In this document: piece by piece, positions 16,087 through 27,200 of the stretch
Layout of the letters: every line of letters begins with the position of its first letter
How positions within the stretch are numbered: the stretch's first letter is position 1
Origin: Myxococcales bacterium 68-20
Lineage (GTDB): Bacteria; Myxococcota_A; Polyangia; Polyangiales; Polyangiaceae
Length of the DNA: 64,000 nt
Direction of reading: 5' to 3'
Assembly (NCBI GenBank): GCA_001899635.1
Contig: MKVQ01000030.1
Location: forward strand, 147,875 to 211,874
The notes under the pieces: model-generated
The model's database searches: none
Told to the model about the DNA's origin: nothing
What the model saw: the letters and a program-made list of their open reading frames with translations, nothing else
Made by a program: the position numbers and the translations under genes

Positions 16087-18828
16087 ATGCATTCCGCACG
16101 TCGCTTCGGCCTCGTCGCTCCACTGCTCGCCATCATCGCCGCGTGCGGGTCCTCCGACGAGAGCACCCCCATGCGGGGCCCCGGCCGTCTCGAGCCCGAG
16201 CTCCACTACGAGCTCCTTCCCTGGACGAAGGAGCTCACGGCCGAGACGCTCGCGCGCACGAAGGTCGGCGACGACGATGGCAGCGTGCGATTCCAGGGAG
16301 CGCCGAGCCAGCTCGTCGGCCTGAAGAAAGGTGACGTCTTGCTCGCTGGACAGAGCGCGACGACGCCTCGCGGGTTGCTGCGCCTCGTCCTCGAAGTGCG
16401 CGACGAAGGCGGCGAGATGATCGTCACGACCGCGCCCGCCCCCATCCAGGCGGCGTTCCGCACCCTGCACGCACGCCTCCCGGCCGGCACCGTCGCACTC
16501 GACGGCGCCCCCGCCGACCCGTTCGGAACGAAGCCTCAGACGAAGTACGCCGTGGGCAAGAGCGTCGGCGGAGGCAAGAGCCTCGACTGGCGCGTGTTCG
16601 ATCAGGACGGCGACAGGAGCACCAAAGACGATCAGCTCTACGTAACCGGCCAGATCACGGGCAAGGTGGCGCTGACCGCCTACGTCGACCTCGACTGGCT
16701 CGACGAGCCTGCGCGGATCGCCGAGGAGATCGCGTGCCTGAGCACGGTCGGCGTCGTCTGCAAGCCGAGCCTGCCCGACGTGATGCTCGGCGTTCGTGCC
16801 GAGGCGCTCGCGGAGGTGTCGATCGACGCCGAGGGCGCCGCGTCGAAGCGCTTCGAGAGCGACGAGATCCCGATCGACGGCACGAACGTCGACTTGCCGC
16901 CGCTCGTCGCGGGACCGGTCGTCATCTACCCGTCGATCGACTTCGTCGCGCAGGTCTCGGGCAGCGCCACGAGTCGTTTCCATGCGGCCGCCGGGATCAA
17001 GTACTCGGCCGTGGCCGAGGCTTCCGTGGGGCTGACGAGCGGCGGCGCCTTCACTCCGCCGACGTTCACCCGCGAGATCGTGCCCCCCACGGTCGAGGCG
17101 ACGCTCTCGTCCGAGGTGAAGGCGTCGGTCGGACCACGCATCAAGCTGATGTTCTGGGACACGTTCGGCCCGTCCGTCTCGGCGCTCGGCTACGCAAAGC
17201 TCCGCGCCGATCGCGAGAAGCAGCCGTGCTTCGCGGTCGACGCGGGCGCGGAGCTCGGCGTGAGCCTCTCGCTCAAGGTCCCGTGGAAGCTCTTCGGCGG
17301 CGGCGCCGAGGCGCTCGGCGACGCGCTCGGTCTCTCCGGCGACATCTACAAGAAGCGCTTCGGCCCCTATGAGCTGTTCAGCGTACCGGACGTCTTGACC
17401 GGCGCGTGCAGCGCTCTCCCCTCGAACGTGTATCCGCCGGGCGAAGGACCGTCCGAGGAGGCGTACAAAGCGCCCACGTTCGCGCCCTGGTCACGCCGCT
17501 TCGCGGACGACTCGACCCGGCTCTATCAGTACCCGTACAGCTTCGAAGCACCTCAGACGGTCATCCACGCCGAGAAGAGCATCGACGGCGGCTGGTTCGC
17601 GAGCGGGCGCGGCATCTACGGCCTCTTCAAGATCGGCGAGGGAGGCGATCTCCGCTGGTCGAAGAACGTCAAGATCGCGCCGCTCGACGACCGCGAGTAC
17701 GAGACCGAACGGCCTTCGACGTTCGCGACCCAGGCGCGAAACACCTCCGTGTGGGTGGCCTCGTCGCGCTTCTCGCTGATGCAGCTCGACCAGGACGGCG
17801 ATCTCCTCTGGGCGCGGCGCTTCGTCCCGAGGGCCCCCGCGGGCGATCCGGCGGGTGATGCGCTCTTCTCGCTCGGCAGCGCGCTCGACGCCGTCTCCGT
17901 CGTCGAGACGATCGACGGCGGCCTCTTCGTCCTCTACTCGCTGCAGAAGACGTCGAGCGACGGCCCGGCGATCCTCGTCCGCGTCGACGCGCGAGGCGAC
18001 CTCCTCTGGGCCAAGCAGATCGCGTTCGAGACCAAGAAGACGATGCTCGGCGTGATGGCACTCGACGGCGACGACGTCCTGCTCGCCGGGCAGTCGTGGG
18101 TCGCGGGAGCCGAGGTCGCGCGCGTCCTCCGCGTGCGCGGCGACGGGACGCTGGCGTTCGCGAAGCGGCTCGGCGTCTGCGGGAGCGAGCGCGTTCGTCC
18201 CGTTCAGCTCGTCCGCCTTGCTTCGGGTGCGTATGCGCTGCTCGGCGGCTATGGCCTCGCGCCCGAGCGCTCGTTCATCCTCCAGATGCCCGCCGACGCT
18301 TCGGCGGCCTCGCTGTTCGCCTGGGACACGAACGACGCGCTGTCCGATCTGCGCGCGAGCCAGATCGCGCAGCTGCCGACGACGGGGTTCGTCACCGCCT
18401 CGCAGATCGTCCCCACCGTCGGCACGTCGATCCGCCTCGCTGCGCACGATGCGCAGGGCACCCTCGTCCGCGAGCGCGAGCTCACACTGACGACCGGCGG
18501 CACGCGCCGCGAGACGTTCCCCGGCGCGATCCGGCTCACGAACGACGGCGGTCTGCTCATGTTCGCGCACAGCGAGGAGTCGACGTTCGCGCCGCCCGCG
18601 CTCTGGGTCAGCAAGATCCCCGCCCGCACGCTGGAGGCCGACTTCTCCGGCACGTCGGTGACCGTCGGCACACCGGTCTCCTCTCCGAGACCTTCGTGTC
18701 AGGCGACGTTCTCGCCCGAGGAGGGCTTCGCGCTCACCGCTCTCTCGCTCGAGACCATCGACATCACGGACAAGGTCACCGTCACCTCGGTTGCGGCTCG
18801 CCCCGAAGTCCTCTTGCCGAAGCCCTGA
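16087..18828 (+). CDS. Large lipoprotein, unknown function, beta-propeller-like C-terminal half
   Basis: This 913-residue protein begins with a signal ending in IIAAC (Cys about residue 19), a clear lipobox. The N-terminal half (about 40-440) is not recognised. It contains a Gly-rich stretch and an acidic DQDGD site that could bind calcium. The C-terminal half (about 490-840) has repeated blades with aromatic-Ser-Lys/Arg-W motifs (GLFKIGEGGDLRWSK, LMQLDQDGDLLWARRF, LVRVDARGDLLWAKQI), as in PQQ-like/delta-60 propellers of myxobacterial lipoproteins. A cell-surface binding role is an inference. It stands alone between the protease and the RluA gene. Confidence 0.7.
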   Translation: MHSARRFGLVAPLLAIIAACGSSDESTPMRGPGRLEPELHYELLPWTKELTAETLARTKVGDDDGSVRFQGAPSQLVGLKKGDVLLAGQSATTPRGLLRLVLEVRDEGGEMIVTTAPAPIQAAFRTLHARLPAGTVALDGAPADPFGTKPQTKYAVGKSVGGGKSLDWRVFDQDGDRSTKDDQLYVTGQITGKVALTAYVDLDWLDEPARIAEEIACLSTVGVVCKPSLPDVMLGVRAEALAEVSIDAEGAASKRFESDEIPIDGTNVDLPPLVAGPVVIYPSIDFVAQVSGSATSRFHAAAGIKYSAVAEASVGLTSGGAFTPPTFTREIVPPTVEATLSSEVKASVGPRIKLMFWDTFGPSVSALGYAKLRADREKQPCFAVDAGAELGVSLSLKVPWKLFGGGAEALGDALGLSGDIYKKRFGPYELFSVPDVLTGACSALPSNVYPPGEGPSEEAYKAPTFAPWSRRFADDSTRLYQYPYSFEAPQTVIHAEKSIDGGWFASGRGIYGLFKIGEGGDLRWSKNVKIAPLDDREYETERPSTFATQARNTSVWVASSRFSLMQLDQDGDLLWARRFVPRAPAGDPAGDALFSLGSALDAVSVVETIDGGLFVLYSLQKTSSDGPAILVRVDARGDLLWAKQIAFETKKTMLGVMALDGDDVLLAGQSWVAGAEVARVLRVRGDGTLAFAKRLGVCGSERVRPVQLVRLASGAYALLGGYGLAPERSFILQMPADASAASLFAWDTNDALSDLRASQIAQLPTTGFVTASQIVPTVGTSIRLAAHDAQGTLVRERELTLTTGGTRRETFPGAIRLTNDGGLLMFAHSEESTFAPPALWVSKIPARTLEADFSGTSVTVGTPVSSPRPSCQATFSPEEGFALTALSLETIDITDKVTVTSVAARPEVLLPKP

Positions 18829-18888
18829 GGGCGCCGTCGCCCCGCTCGTGAGAGGCGGCGGCTCGGAGGGCCGGCCGCTCGCCCGACG

Positions 18889-19965
18889 TCACGCTCCGCG
18901 GAGGAACGCGAGCATCTCCTGCATGTCGGCAGGCGGCTCCGAAGTCCAGCGCATCTCCTTGCCCGTCGCGGGGTGCTCGAAGCCGAGCTCCGCGGCGTGC
19001 AGCATCACGCGCGGCGCGGGGACGAGCGGGCGATCGAAGCCGCGGATGTAGACCCGCTCGCCGAGCACCGGATGTCCGGCCTCGGAGAGGTGGATGCGGA
19101 TCTGATGCGTTCGTCCGGTCTCGAGCCGGCACGCGACGAGCGCGCATGGCTCTCCCGCTCCGCTCGTGGGGAAGCGCTCCAGCACCTCGACGTGCGTCAC
19201 CGCGCGCTGCGTCTTCTCGCTGCCGACGGCGTAGCTCCGTCCCTTGCGGCGCTCCACCGAACCACGGAGGCCGTCGCCACGGTCCTCGACGAAATGCGAG
19301 ACGATCGTCTGATCCTTCGGGATGCCGTGGACGATCGCGAGGTAGCGGCGATGCACGTGATGGAAGCGGAACGCTTGGAGGAGCGCCTTCTTCGCCGTCC
19401 ACGAGCGCGTGAAGACGAGGAGGCCGCTCGTCTCCTTGTCGAGGCGATGGACGACGCCGATGTCCGGCGGCGGTCCGCTCCGTCCACGCGCGCGCTCACG
19501 TTTGGCGAGAGCCGTGCGGACGCGCTGGTCGAGCGTGACCTCTTCGTCGGGCGTGCGAGCGCGGACGGCGATCGATGCGCCCATCCCCTCCGGATCGAAC
19601 GGCACGGTGGAGATGCCCGAGGGCTTGTCCACGACGACGATGTGAGGGTCCACGTGGACGATCGCATCGGGCTCGAGCGACTCCTTGACCGTACGCGGAT
19701 CCCGAGCCGCGAGGTCGAGGGCGACGACGGCGCCGGCGCGCACGTGCGTCGTCGGCGTGGTGACGACCCGTCCGTCCACGGTGATCTTCCCCCTCCCGAC
19801 GAGATCCCGCGCGCGGTTCCAGGAGAGCTCGAAGAGCGCGCGCACGACCGCGTCGACCGAGGAACCGCTCAGCTCCGGGCTGACCGTGCCTGACCTGCCT
19901 GACGTGCCTGCGGCCGCGGGCTTGGGACGCGGGCCTCCTCCTGAGCCAGTTTTGGGACGAGACAT
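18889..19965 (-). CDS. RluA-family pseudouridine synthase
   Basis: This 358-residue enzyme converts uridine to pseudouridine in rRNA or tRNA. It has an N-terminal low-complexity Gly/Pro/Lys stretch (residues 1-30), then an S4-like RNA-binding domain (about 35-95). The catalytic domain carries HRLDKETSGLLVF with the nucleophilic Asp, then RRYLAIVHG and GRTHQIRIHL, the RluA landmarks. The end is TSEPPADMQEML, typical of the family. I chose the ATG at 19965 because it fits the RluA domain start; the upstream extension (to 20079) is charged and not family-like. Which RNA site it modifies cannot be told from sequence. Confidence 0.9.
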   Translation of the reverse strand: MSRPKTGSGGGPRPKPAAAGTSGRSGTVSPELSGSSVDAVVRALFELSWNRARDLVGRGKITVDGRVVTTPTTHVRAGAVVALDLAARDPRTVKESLEPDAIVHVDPHIVVVDKPSGISTVPFDPEGMGASIAVRARTPDEEVTLDQRVRTALAKRERARGRSGPPPDIGVVHRLDKETSGLLVFTRSWTAKKALLQAFRFHHVHRRYLAIVHGIPKDQTIVSHFVEDRGDGLRGSVERRKGRSYAVGSEKTQRAVTHVEVLERFPTSGAGEPCALVACRLETGRTHQIRIHLSEAGHPVLGERVYIRGFDRPLVPAPRVMLHAAELGFEHPATGKEMRWTSEPPADMQEMLAFLRGA

Positions 19966-20153
19966 CGACGAGGGGCGACGATTTAGCAGGCGCGCGCGTT
20001 TCGGGTCTCGCTTTCGCTCTCGCTCGCGTTCGGGCAAAGGAGCAGGTAGCTTGACACGACCTGTCGCACCTCCGCACAATCGGGGGCTGCACCAGGCGTA
20101 CGTAAGCCTAGCGCCGGCATTTTCCTCTCTCGCGACTCAATCGGAGACGCCCC

Positions 20154-20996
20154 GTGGCCAAGACACTGCTCGCTGTCGACGACAGCGTCACGATGCGAAA
20201 GGTCCTCGAGATCACCTTCAGCGGTGAGGACTTCCGAGTCGTCACCGCCGAATCGGCGCAGGGGGCGATCGGCAAGATGACCGAGAACCCGCAGGTCTGC
20301 GTCATCGACACCGCGCTCGGTGGAGAGGACGGGTACACGCTCGCGAAGGAGCTTCGTCAGCGCCACCCGGGAACGTCGATCATCATGCTCGCCAGCCGCT
20401 ACGCGCCCTACGATCAGGCGCGCGGTCGCGACGCCGGCGCGGACGACTGGGCCGACAAGCCCTTCGATACGCAGCAGCTCATCGACAAGGTCCGCAAGAT
20501 CATGCTCGCGAAGGAAGCGGGCGGCGCCGCAGTGAGCACGGTCGCGCGGGCGCCGGCTCCCGCTCCGACGGCGCCCGCGCCTTCGCCCCAGCCGCCGCCC
20601 GTCGCGAGCGGAGGCTTCCGGCCCGTGGCCCCCGCCGTGGCGGCCTCCCCCGGCATCGGCCGCGGAACGCAGCCGTCGCTCGGCGGCGCCGCCGCCCGAA
20701 CGGGCACGCTCGTCTTCGGAGACAGCGCTCCGCCTCCCATCGCGGCGCCGCCGCGCCCCGCAGCTCCGACGGCCGCGCCTGCGCCGACTCCGACACCGGC
20801 AGCGACGGCCGCCGTGTCCGGCGCCGTGAACGGAGCCCTCGCCGGCAAGCTCGGCGAGCTCGGCCTCTCCCCGCAGCAGGCCGAGGCCGTGCTCGCGCTC
20901 TCGCGTGAGGTCGTCGAGCGCGTGGTCTGGGAGGTCGTCCCGCAGCTCGCCGAGACGATCATCAAGGAAGAGATCGCGCGCCTGACGAAGGACTGA
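20154..20996 (+). CDS. CheY-like response regulator with Ala/Pro linker and C-terminal helix
   Basis: The receiver domain spans residues 1-120. It has the acidic pair D9-D10, the phospho-acceptor D52 (VIDTAL), S81 and the conserved K102 (DKPF). An Ala/Pro-rich linker (about 125-230) follows, then a conserved amphipathic helix near the C-terminus containing LSREVVERVVWEVVPQLAE. That helix recurs in deltaproteobacterial single-domain regulators with unknown outputs. There is no DNA-binding or enzymatic output, so it probably acts by protein contacts. It starts at GTG with GGAG seven bases upstream. No sensor kinase gene is adjacent. Confidence 0.8.
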   Translation: MAKTLLAVDDSVTMRKVLEITFSGEDFRVVTAESAQGAIGKMTENPQVCVIDTALGGEDGYTLAKELRQRHPGTSIIMLASRYAPYDQARGRDAGADDWADKPFDTQQLIDKVRKIMLAKEAGGAAVSTVARAPAPAPTAPAPSPQPPPVASGGFRPVAPAVAASPGIGRGTQPSLGGAAARTGTLVFGDSAPPPIAAPPRPAAPTAAPAPTPTPAATAAVSGAVNGALAGKLGELGLSPQQAEAVLALSREVVERVVWEVVPQLAETIIKEEIARLTKD

Positions 20997-21228
20997 GCCT
21001 CACGCTCGAGACCGGACGTCGCGCTCGAGGTCCGGTCGTCCACGTCGCGCACTCCATCGTATCGCCTCAAGGCCATCGACCGTCCGCACGTGCGCGGCCG
21101 GCTCGGCGACGTGCGTCCGCCTCGCGCGCCGGGCTCGTGGTCGAACGTCGCGCCGCAGCGGAGGATCCGTCGCCATCCGCCGCGCCACGAAAAGCAGATC
21201 GGGGCGCGGTGTGGTAAGCGAGGGCATC

Positions 21229-24087
21229 ATGAGCGATGCCAAGGCGGACCTGGAGAAGCCGTACGACCCGCGCGAGGTAGAGGAGCGCTGGTACGCGTTC
21301 TGGGAGAAGGAAGGCGTCTTCGACGCGACCGACGACCCGAACGACACGCGGCCGCCGTACGTCATCCCGATGCCGCCCCCGAACGTCACGGGCTCGCTCC
21401 ACATGGGGCACGCCCTGATGACGACGCTCGAGGACGTCCTCACGCGGTGGGAGCGCATGCGCGGAAAGAACGCGCTCTACCTCCCCGGCATCGACCACGC
21501 CGGCATCGCGACCCAGACCGTCGTCGAGCGGCAGCTCGCGCGTGAGGGCAAGACGCGCCACGACCTCGGACGCGAGGCGTTCGTCGAGCGCATCTGGAAG
21601 TGGAAGGCCGAGAGCGGCGGCACGATCACGAAGCAGCAGCGCGTGCTCGGCGCCTCCCCCGACTGGAAGCGCACCAAGTTCACGATGGACCCCGACCTGT
21701 CCGTCGCGGTCACCGAGGCGTTCGTGCGCCTCTACGAGGCCGGCCTCATCTACCGAGCGACGCGCCTCATCAACTGGTGCCCCGAGTGCCGCACGGCGCT
21801 CTCCGATCTCGAGGTCGAGAACGAGGAAGGCGCCAACGGCGAACTCTTCCAGTTCGCCTACGAGGTCGACGGCTCGCCCGGCGAATTCCTCGTGGTCGCG
21901 ACCACGCGTCCCGAGACGATGCTCGGCGATACGGCCGTCGCGGTGCACCCCGACGACGAGCGCTACAAGCACCTCCACGGCAAGAAGCTCGTTCACCCGT
22001 TCGTCGATCGAAAGGTCCCGATCATCACCGACGCGATCCTCGTCGACCCCAAGTTCGGCACCGGCGCGGTGAAGGTCACGCCGGCGCACGACTTCAACGA
22101 CTTCGCGACCGGCAAGCGGCACAACCTCGAGGAGATCAACATCCTCAACCTCGACGGCACCCTCAACGAGCAGGGCGGACCGTTCGCGGGCCTCGACCGC
22201 AAGCGCGCGCGCACCGCGGTGAAGAAGGCGCTCGACGAGAAGGGCCTCGCGCGTGGAGCGAAGCCGCACGTGCTCACGCTCCCGAAGTGCCAGCGCTCCG
22301 GCGGCGTGGTCGAGCCGATGATCTCGACGCAGTGGTTCTGCGCGATGAAGGACATGGCCGCCGAAGCCCTGAAGGCAGTCGAAGACGGCCGCACGAAGAT
22401 CATCCCGGAGGAGTGGACGAAGACGTACAACCACTTCCTCTCGAACATCCAGGAGTGGTGCATCTCGCGCCAGCTCTGGTGGGGCCATGCGATCCCCGCG
22501 TGGCACGGGCCGAACGGCGAGATCGTCGTCGCGCGCACGAAGCCGGAGAACCTCGGCCCCGAGTGGGTGCAGGATCCCGACGTCCTCGACACCTGGTTCT
22601 CGAGCGGTCTCTGGCCGTTCTCGACCGTCGGCTGGCCGAACGACACCCCTGCGCTGAGGAAGTTCTACCCCGCGAGCGATCTCGAAACCGGCTACGACAT
22701 CCTCTTCTTCTGGGTCGCTCGAATGATGATGTTCGGGCTCTACTTCATGAAGGAAGTGCCCTTCCGACGCGTGCTCCTCCACGGTCTCATCGTCGACGAG
22801 ACGGGCGACAAGATGAGCAAGGTGAAGGGGAACGTGATCGATCCGCTCGATCTCGTCTACGGCACCACGTTCACGGACATGGTGAAGAAGACGTTGCCCG
22901 GCGCTCCCGAGGCCGAGGCGATGCAGAAGTTCAAGAAGGCGTACCCGTCCGCAGCAGCGATGGGCAGCGGCTTCCCGGCCTTCGGCGCCGACGCGCTTCG
23001 CTTCACGCTCTCGACGTTCCCGCCGTCGAACAAGCGCATCGCGCTCGCTCCGAAGCGCATCGAGGGCTACCGCCACTTCGCGAACAAGATCTGGAACGCG
23101 ACGCGCCTCTCGCTGAGCCACCTCGAGGGCTTCGACGGCAAGCAGCTCACGGGTGAGCCGCCCGCCGCGAAGGCCTGGTTCAACCGGTGGATCCTCGCCC
23201 AGCTCGGGAAGTCCATCGCGGCCGCGAACGCGGGGCTCGGGGAGTTCCGCATCGACGAGGCGGCGAACGAGTCGTACCGGTTCTTCTGGAACGACTTCTG
23301 CGACTGGTACCTCGAGATCACGAAGCCCGTGCTCCGCGGCGAGGCGGAGTGGATCACTCCGCACGAGCTCCCGAAGGTCGCTCAGACCGGTCCGGAGGAG
23401 GCCGCGGAGACGCGCGCCGTCCTCGCGCACGTGCTCGAGACGTCGCTCCGGCTGATTCACCCGATCATGCCGTACATCACCGAGGAGCTCTGGCAGCGCA
23501 CGCCCCGCCCGGCGTCGCGCAGGAGCTCGGTCGCATTCGGACCGTACCCGCAGAGCACCGACGGCATCGAGGACGCCGGCGCGCTCCGCGACATGGACAT
23601 CTTCAAGGCCGTCGTCTCGGCTGCACGCACGATCCGCAGCGAGCACGAGATCGAGCCGAAGGCCGACGTCCCGCTCTCGCTCCGCGCCGACGGTGACGAG
23701 GCGCGCGCGCTCCTCGAGGCGCGCCTCGGGACGATCTCGATCCTGGTGAAGAGCAAGGCCCCCGTCGTCGAGAAGATCGGCGGCCCGCGCGCCGCTGGCA
23801 CGACCACGAGCATCGTCCCGACGCCCTACGGCCCGATCGAGGTGCACGTCGGCCTGAAGGGCCTCGTCACCAAGGACAAAGAGCTCGTCCGCATCGACCG
23901 CGAGGTGAAGCGCATCGACAAGGACCTCGCCGCGATCGAGAAGAAGATGTCCTCGAAGGGCTTCCTCGAGCGCGCCCCGAAGGAGGTCATCGACGACACC
24001 AACGCGCTCAAGAAGCAGCTCGAGGAGGCCCGCGCCCGTCTCGAGGAGTCGCGCACGCTCGCCGCGGAGCTCGACAACGACGGCTGA
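21229..24087 (+). CDS. valS: ValS, valyl-tRNA synthetase
   Basis: This class I aminoacyl-tRNA synthetase charges tRNA-Val in the cytoplasm. The 952-residue product has the HIGH-type motif NVTGSLHMGHAL and the KMSKS-type DKMSKVKGN. The editing domain carries FATRRPETMLGD-like TTRPETMLGDTAV. The anticodon-binding and C-terminal coiled-coil arm (about 880-952) is rich in Lys/Glu/Arg. I chose the ATG at 21229, with GAGGG close upstream; a GTG at 21211 is less likely. No T-box-like leader is visible upstream, as expected outside Firmicutes. Confidence 0.95.
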   Translation: MSDAKADLEKPYDPREVEERWYAFWEKEGVFDATDDPNDTRPPYVIPMPPPNVTGSLHMGHALMTTLEDVLTRWERMRGKNALYLPGIDHAGIATQTVVERQLAREGKTRHDLGREAFVERIWKWKAESGGTITKQQRVLGASPDWKRTKFTMDPDLSVAVTEAFVRLYEAGLIYRATRLINWCPECRTALSDLEVENEEGANGELFQFAYEVDGSPGEFLVVATTRPETMLGDTAVAVHPDDERYKHLHGKKLVHPFVDRKVPIITDAILVDPKFGTGAVKVTPAHDFNDFATGKRHNLEEINILNLDGTLNEQGGPFAGLDRKRARTAVKKALDEKGLARGAKPHVLTLPKCQRSGGVVEPMISTQWFCAMKDMAAEALKAVEDGRTKIIPEEWTKTYNHFLSNIQEWCISRQLWWGHAIPAWHGPNGEIVVARTKPENLGPEWVQDPDVLDTWFSSGLWPFSTVGWPNDTPALRKFYPASDLETGYDILFFWVARMMMFGLYFMKEVPFRRVLLHGLIVDETGDKMSKVKGNVIDPLDLVYGTTFTDMVKKTLPGAPEAEAMQKFKKAYPSAAAMGSGFPAFGADALRFTLSTFPPSNKRIALAPKRIEGYRHFANKIWNATRLSLSHLEGFDGKQLTGEPPAAKAWFNRWILAQLGKSIAAANAGLGEFRIDEAANESYRFFWNDFCDWYLEITKPVLRGEAEWITPHELPKVAQTGPEEAAETRAVLAHVLETSLRLIHPIMPYITEELWQRTPRPASRRSSVAFGPYPQSTDGIEDAGALRDMDIFKAVVSAARTIRSEHEIEPKADVPLSLRADGDEARALLEARLGTISILVKSKAPVVEKIGGPRAAGTTTSIVPTPYGPIEVHVGLKGLVTKDKELVRIDREVKRIDKDLAAIEKKMSSKGFLERAPKEVIDDTNALKKQLEEARARLEESRTLAAELDNDG

Positions 24088-24105
24088 ACCGAGCCCCGAG
24101 CCCCC

Positions 24106-24163
24106 ACGCCGGTCGGTGCTGAGCCGCTCGCCCTCGGGCAAGGCCAGCAGCGCCGATCGGCGT
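24106..24163 (+). terminator. Long stem-loop between valS and the ArnT-like gene
   Basis: ACGCCGGTCGGTGCTG at 24106-24121 pairs over 16 bp with CAGCAGCGCCGATCGGCGT-type sequence at 24148-24163, using two G-U wobbles. The loop of 26 nt contains a small inner stem, GCCC/GGGC. It begins 18 bases after the valS stop. It has no U-run, so it may terminate weakly or act as an RNA processing site for the downstream gene. Confidence 0.45.
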
Positions 24164-24268
24164 GTGTGGGACGGCTCTCTGGTCTCCGGCCGTAGAAGTT
24201 GGTAAAGCACGATCGCCCGGGGGCTGTCGCCCCCTCCCTGCCCGGACGCTTGCCTTGGCCGCCCCCGC

Positions 24269-27200
24269 ATGAGCGCGACGAAGACCGACGACGATCTCGC
24301 CGAGAAGGCGCCCCCTGAAAGCTCCGACGTCGTGACCACCGAGAAAACGACCGAGGGCGAGGATCACGCCGCGTCGAACGGCACGTCTGCGCGTGAAGCG
24401 CCGGCGGACGCCGAGTCGACGACGGACGCGAAGAACGCGTCCGACGGCGGCGAGACCGCGAAGAAGGACGACGACGAGGAGCGAGACAACCTCCTCGAAC
24501 GTGGAAACCCGCTCCGCTGGAAGCGCGGCCTCATCGCGATCCTCGGCGGCGCGATCCCCGCCTTCCTGCTGATGGCCAAGAATGGCCAGAACGCCTGGGG
24601 GATCCCCGTCGGTTTCCTCTTCATCTGCATCGCCGCCTTCGGCGTGATGGACCTGCTCGGCACGTTCGACGACGACGCCTCGGAGAACGTCGAGACGTCG
24701 ACGCCCCTGAACGCGCTCCTGCCGTCGCTCGGAGCGGTCGCGTTGCTCGCGGTCGCGTTCGGCACGATCCTCTCGCTCGCCCAGTCGGCCGTCCTCTCGC
24801 CCTGGCTCGCAGCAGGCCTCGTCCCCGGCTCGTTCATCGGGCTCGTCGCCGCCGTATTCAACCTGGGCAAGAAGCTCGGGCCCTGGAAGACCGACGAGCT
24901 CGGGCTCGAGCGGCCGCTCACGTCACGTCACGGCTTCTGGGTGATCGTGCTCGGAGCGCTCCTCTACATGCCGGCGCTCGGCATCTTCAGCCTCTGGGAT
25001 CCCTGGGAGACGCACTACGGCGAGGTCGCGCGCGAGATCCTCGCTCGCGATGACTGGGTCTCCCTCTGGTGGGCCCAGGACGGCTGGTTCTGGTCGAAGC
25101 CGATCCTGAACTTCTGGATCCAATCGCTCGCGATGGGATCGCTCGGGACGCACTACCAGCCCGATCAGATGATGATCGCGGCGAACGGCACGGCTGCGGC
25201 CCATGCCGAGTGGGTCGTGCGCACGCCGAACGTCCTCATGACGATCGGTGCGATGTACCTCCTCTACAAGGGAGTCGCGAAGGTCTTCGGCCGGCGCGCG
25301 GGGCTCCTCGGAGCGATCGTCCTCGCGACGATGCCCGACTGGTACTTCCTCGCCCATCAGACGATGACCGACATGCCGTTCGTCTCCGCGATGACGGCGG
25401 CGATGGGCCTGCTCCTCTTCGGTCTCAACACCGACGAGGAGGCGCGCGTGCGCCTCTACGAGGTCGACGCGTTCGGCCGGAAGCTCCGCTTCTCGCTCTG
25501 GCACCTCGTCTTCGGCGCGGTGCTCCTCTGCGCGCTGCCGCAGATCCTCTACCTGCTCTCGCGCAACGTGGAGCTCGTGGTCTTCGGCGACGGGCCGAAG
25601 GGCTTCCGCTTCCACTGGGACGAGTTCAAGGCCGGCTCGGCGGGCAACTGCGATCTGCCCGGCAACGACAAGTGCGCCTCCCACGTCGCCGCGAGCCTGC
25701 CGAAGGGCGACACCTGGTGGCACGGCTCGAAGGCGTCCGGCGCCCTCTCCTTCGTCCGCTTCTTCGCGGCGTTCGAGCCGGGCTTCCAGGCGATCGTGTG
25801 GTCGTGCGTCCTCGGCGGCGCGCTCTACCTGAACTGGGGGGAGAGGCGCGTCCGCCGGCTGGTCTACGCCGCAGCGTGGCTCTGCGCGGCGCTCGCGACG
25901 ATGGCGAAGGGCCCGGCCGGCTTCGGTCTGCCGATCATCTGCGCGGTCGCCTACGTGGCGACGAAGAAGCGCTGGAACGAGCTGCTTCGGTTCGAGCTGG
26001 TCAGCGGCCTGCTGATCATCCTCGCCGTCGCGATCCCCTGGTACGTGGCGATGTACGTCCGCCACGGCTCACCGTTCACGGATCGCCTCATCTTCCACGA
26101 CATGTTCAACCGCGCCTTCAGTCACGTGCACGACACGAACGAAGGCGACGACACCGGCATCCGCTACTACGTCTGGCAGCTCGGCTACGCGGCGTTCCCA
26201 TGGACCGGGCTCGTCCCGATCGGTCTCCTGTGGGGCTTCCGGCGGAGCGACTCCGCGCTCGCACGCATCTTCGCGCCGCGCGCAGGAGCGACGGCCGGCG
26301 GAGCGGCAGGAGCGAGCCCGGGCGGCGCCGCCGTCGGCGACGCCTCCGTCATGCTCGTGATGTGGTTCCTCTTCGCGTTCGCCCTGTTCACGTTCATGGG
26401 CACGAAGTTCCACCACTACATCTTCCCCGCCGTCCCGCCGGCGGCGATGCTCGTGGGCGTCGTCCTCGACGACATGCTCGGGCGCGCGAGCCGCTGGGCG
26501 AAGCCGGGACAGCTCATCGCCTACCTCGGCGGCGTCACGCTCGCGGCGGGGATCGCCACCATCGGCGCATCGAAGCTCTGGCCGGGCTCGGTCTTCGGCG
26601 CGAAGCCGGATGCGGACGCCACCGGCAACCTTCCCATCGCGATCGTCATGATCGTGATCGGCATCGCGGTCTTCGCGGCCGTGGCCCTGATGTTCAAGAG
26701 CGCGCCGGCGGACGAGCCCGCGAGCGTGGTTCAGGATCCGGCCAAGTCACCCTTCCGTGGTGGTCTCGTCAGCGTCGGCGGTGAGGCAGAGAGCGTCGGC
26801 GATACGCGCCGTCGCCTCCACGAGCAGGTCATGTTCGGGGCGGCCGCGCTCTGCGCGACGCTCGGGACACTCCTCGTCGGACGGGATCTCGCGATGAAGG
26901 CGGAGGGCTCGGACGCGACCGGCAGCATCCGGCTCCTCCAGCTCTTCACGTACAACTACCGGCGCCCGTGGCCGGACGCGCTCGACTTCAGCGCGATCCT
27001 CGGCGGCTTCACGCTCGTCGCGGGTCTCCTCGGTCTCGCGCTCGCCGTCCGCTCGCTTCGCCGTCACGCCGTCGCGGCCGTCTGCGCCTTCGGCATCCTG
27101 TGGGCCGTGTGGGGCCTCGACGTCTACATGACGGCGGTCTCTCCGCACTGGGGACAGCACGAGGTGATCGAGGCCTACTACCGCGATCGCAAGGGCCCCG

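Noticed and set aside
20997-21228. T-box or leader upstream of valS
   Set aside because: No T-box sequence or specifier loop could be recognised, and T-boxes are not expected in this group.
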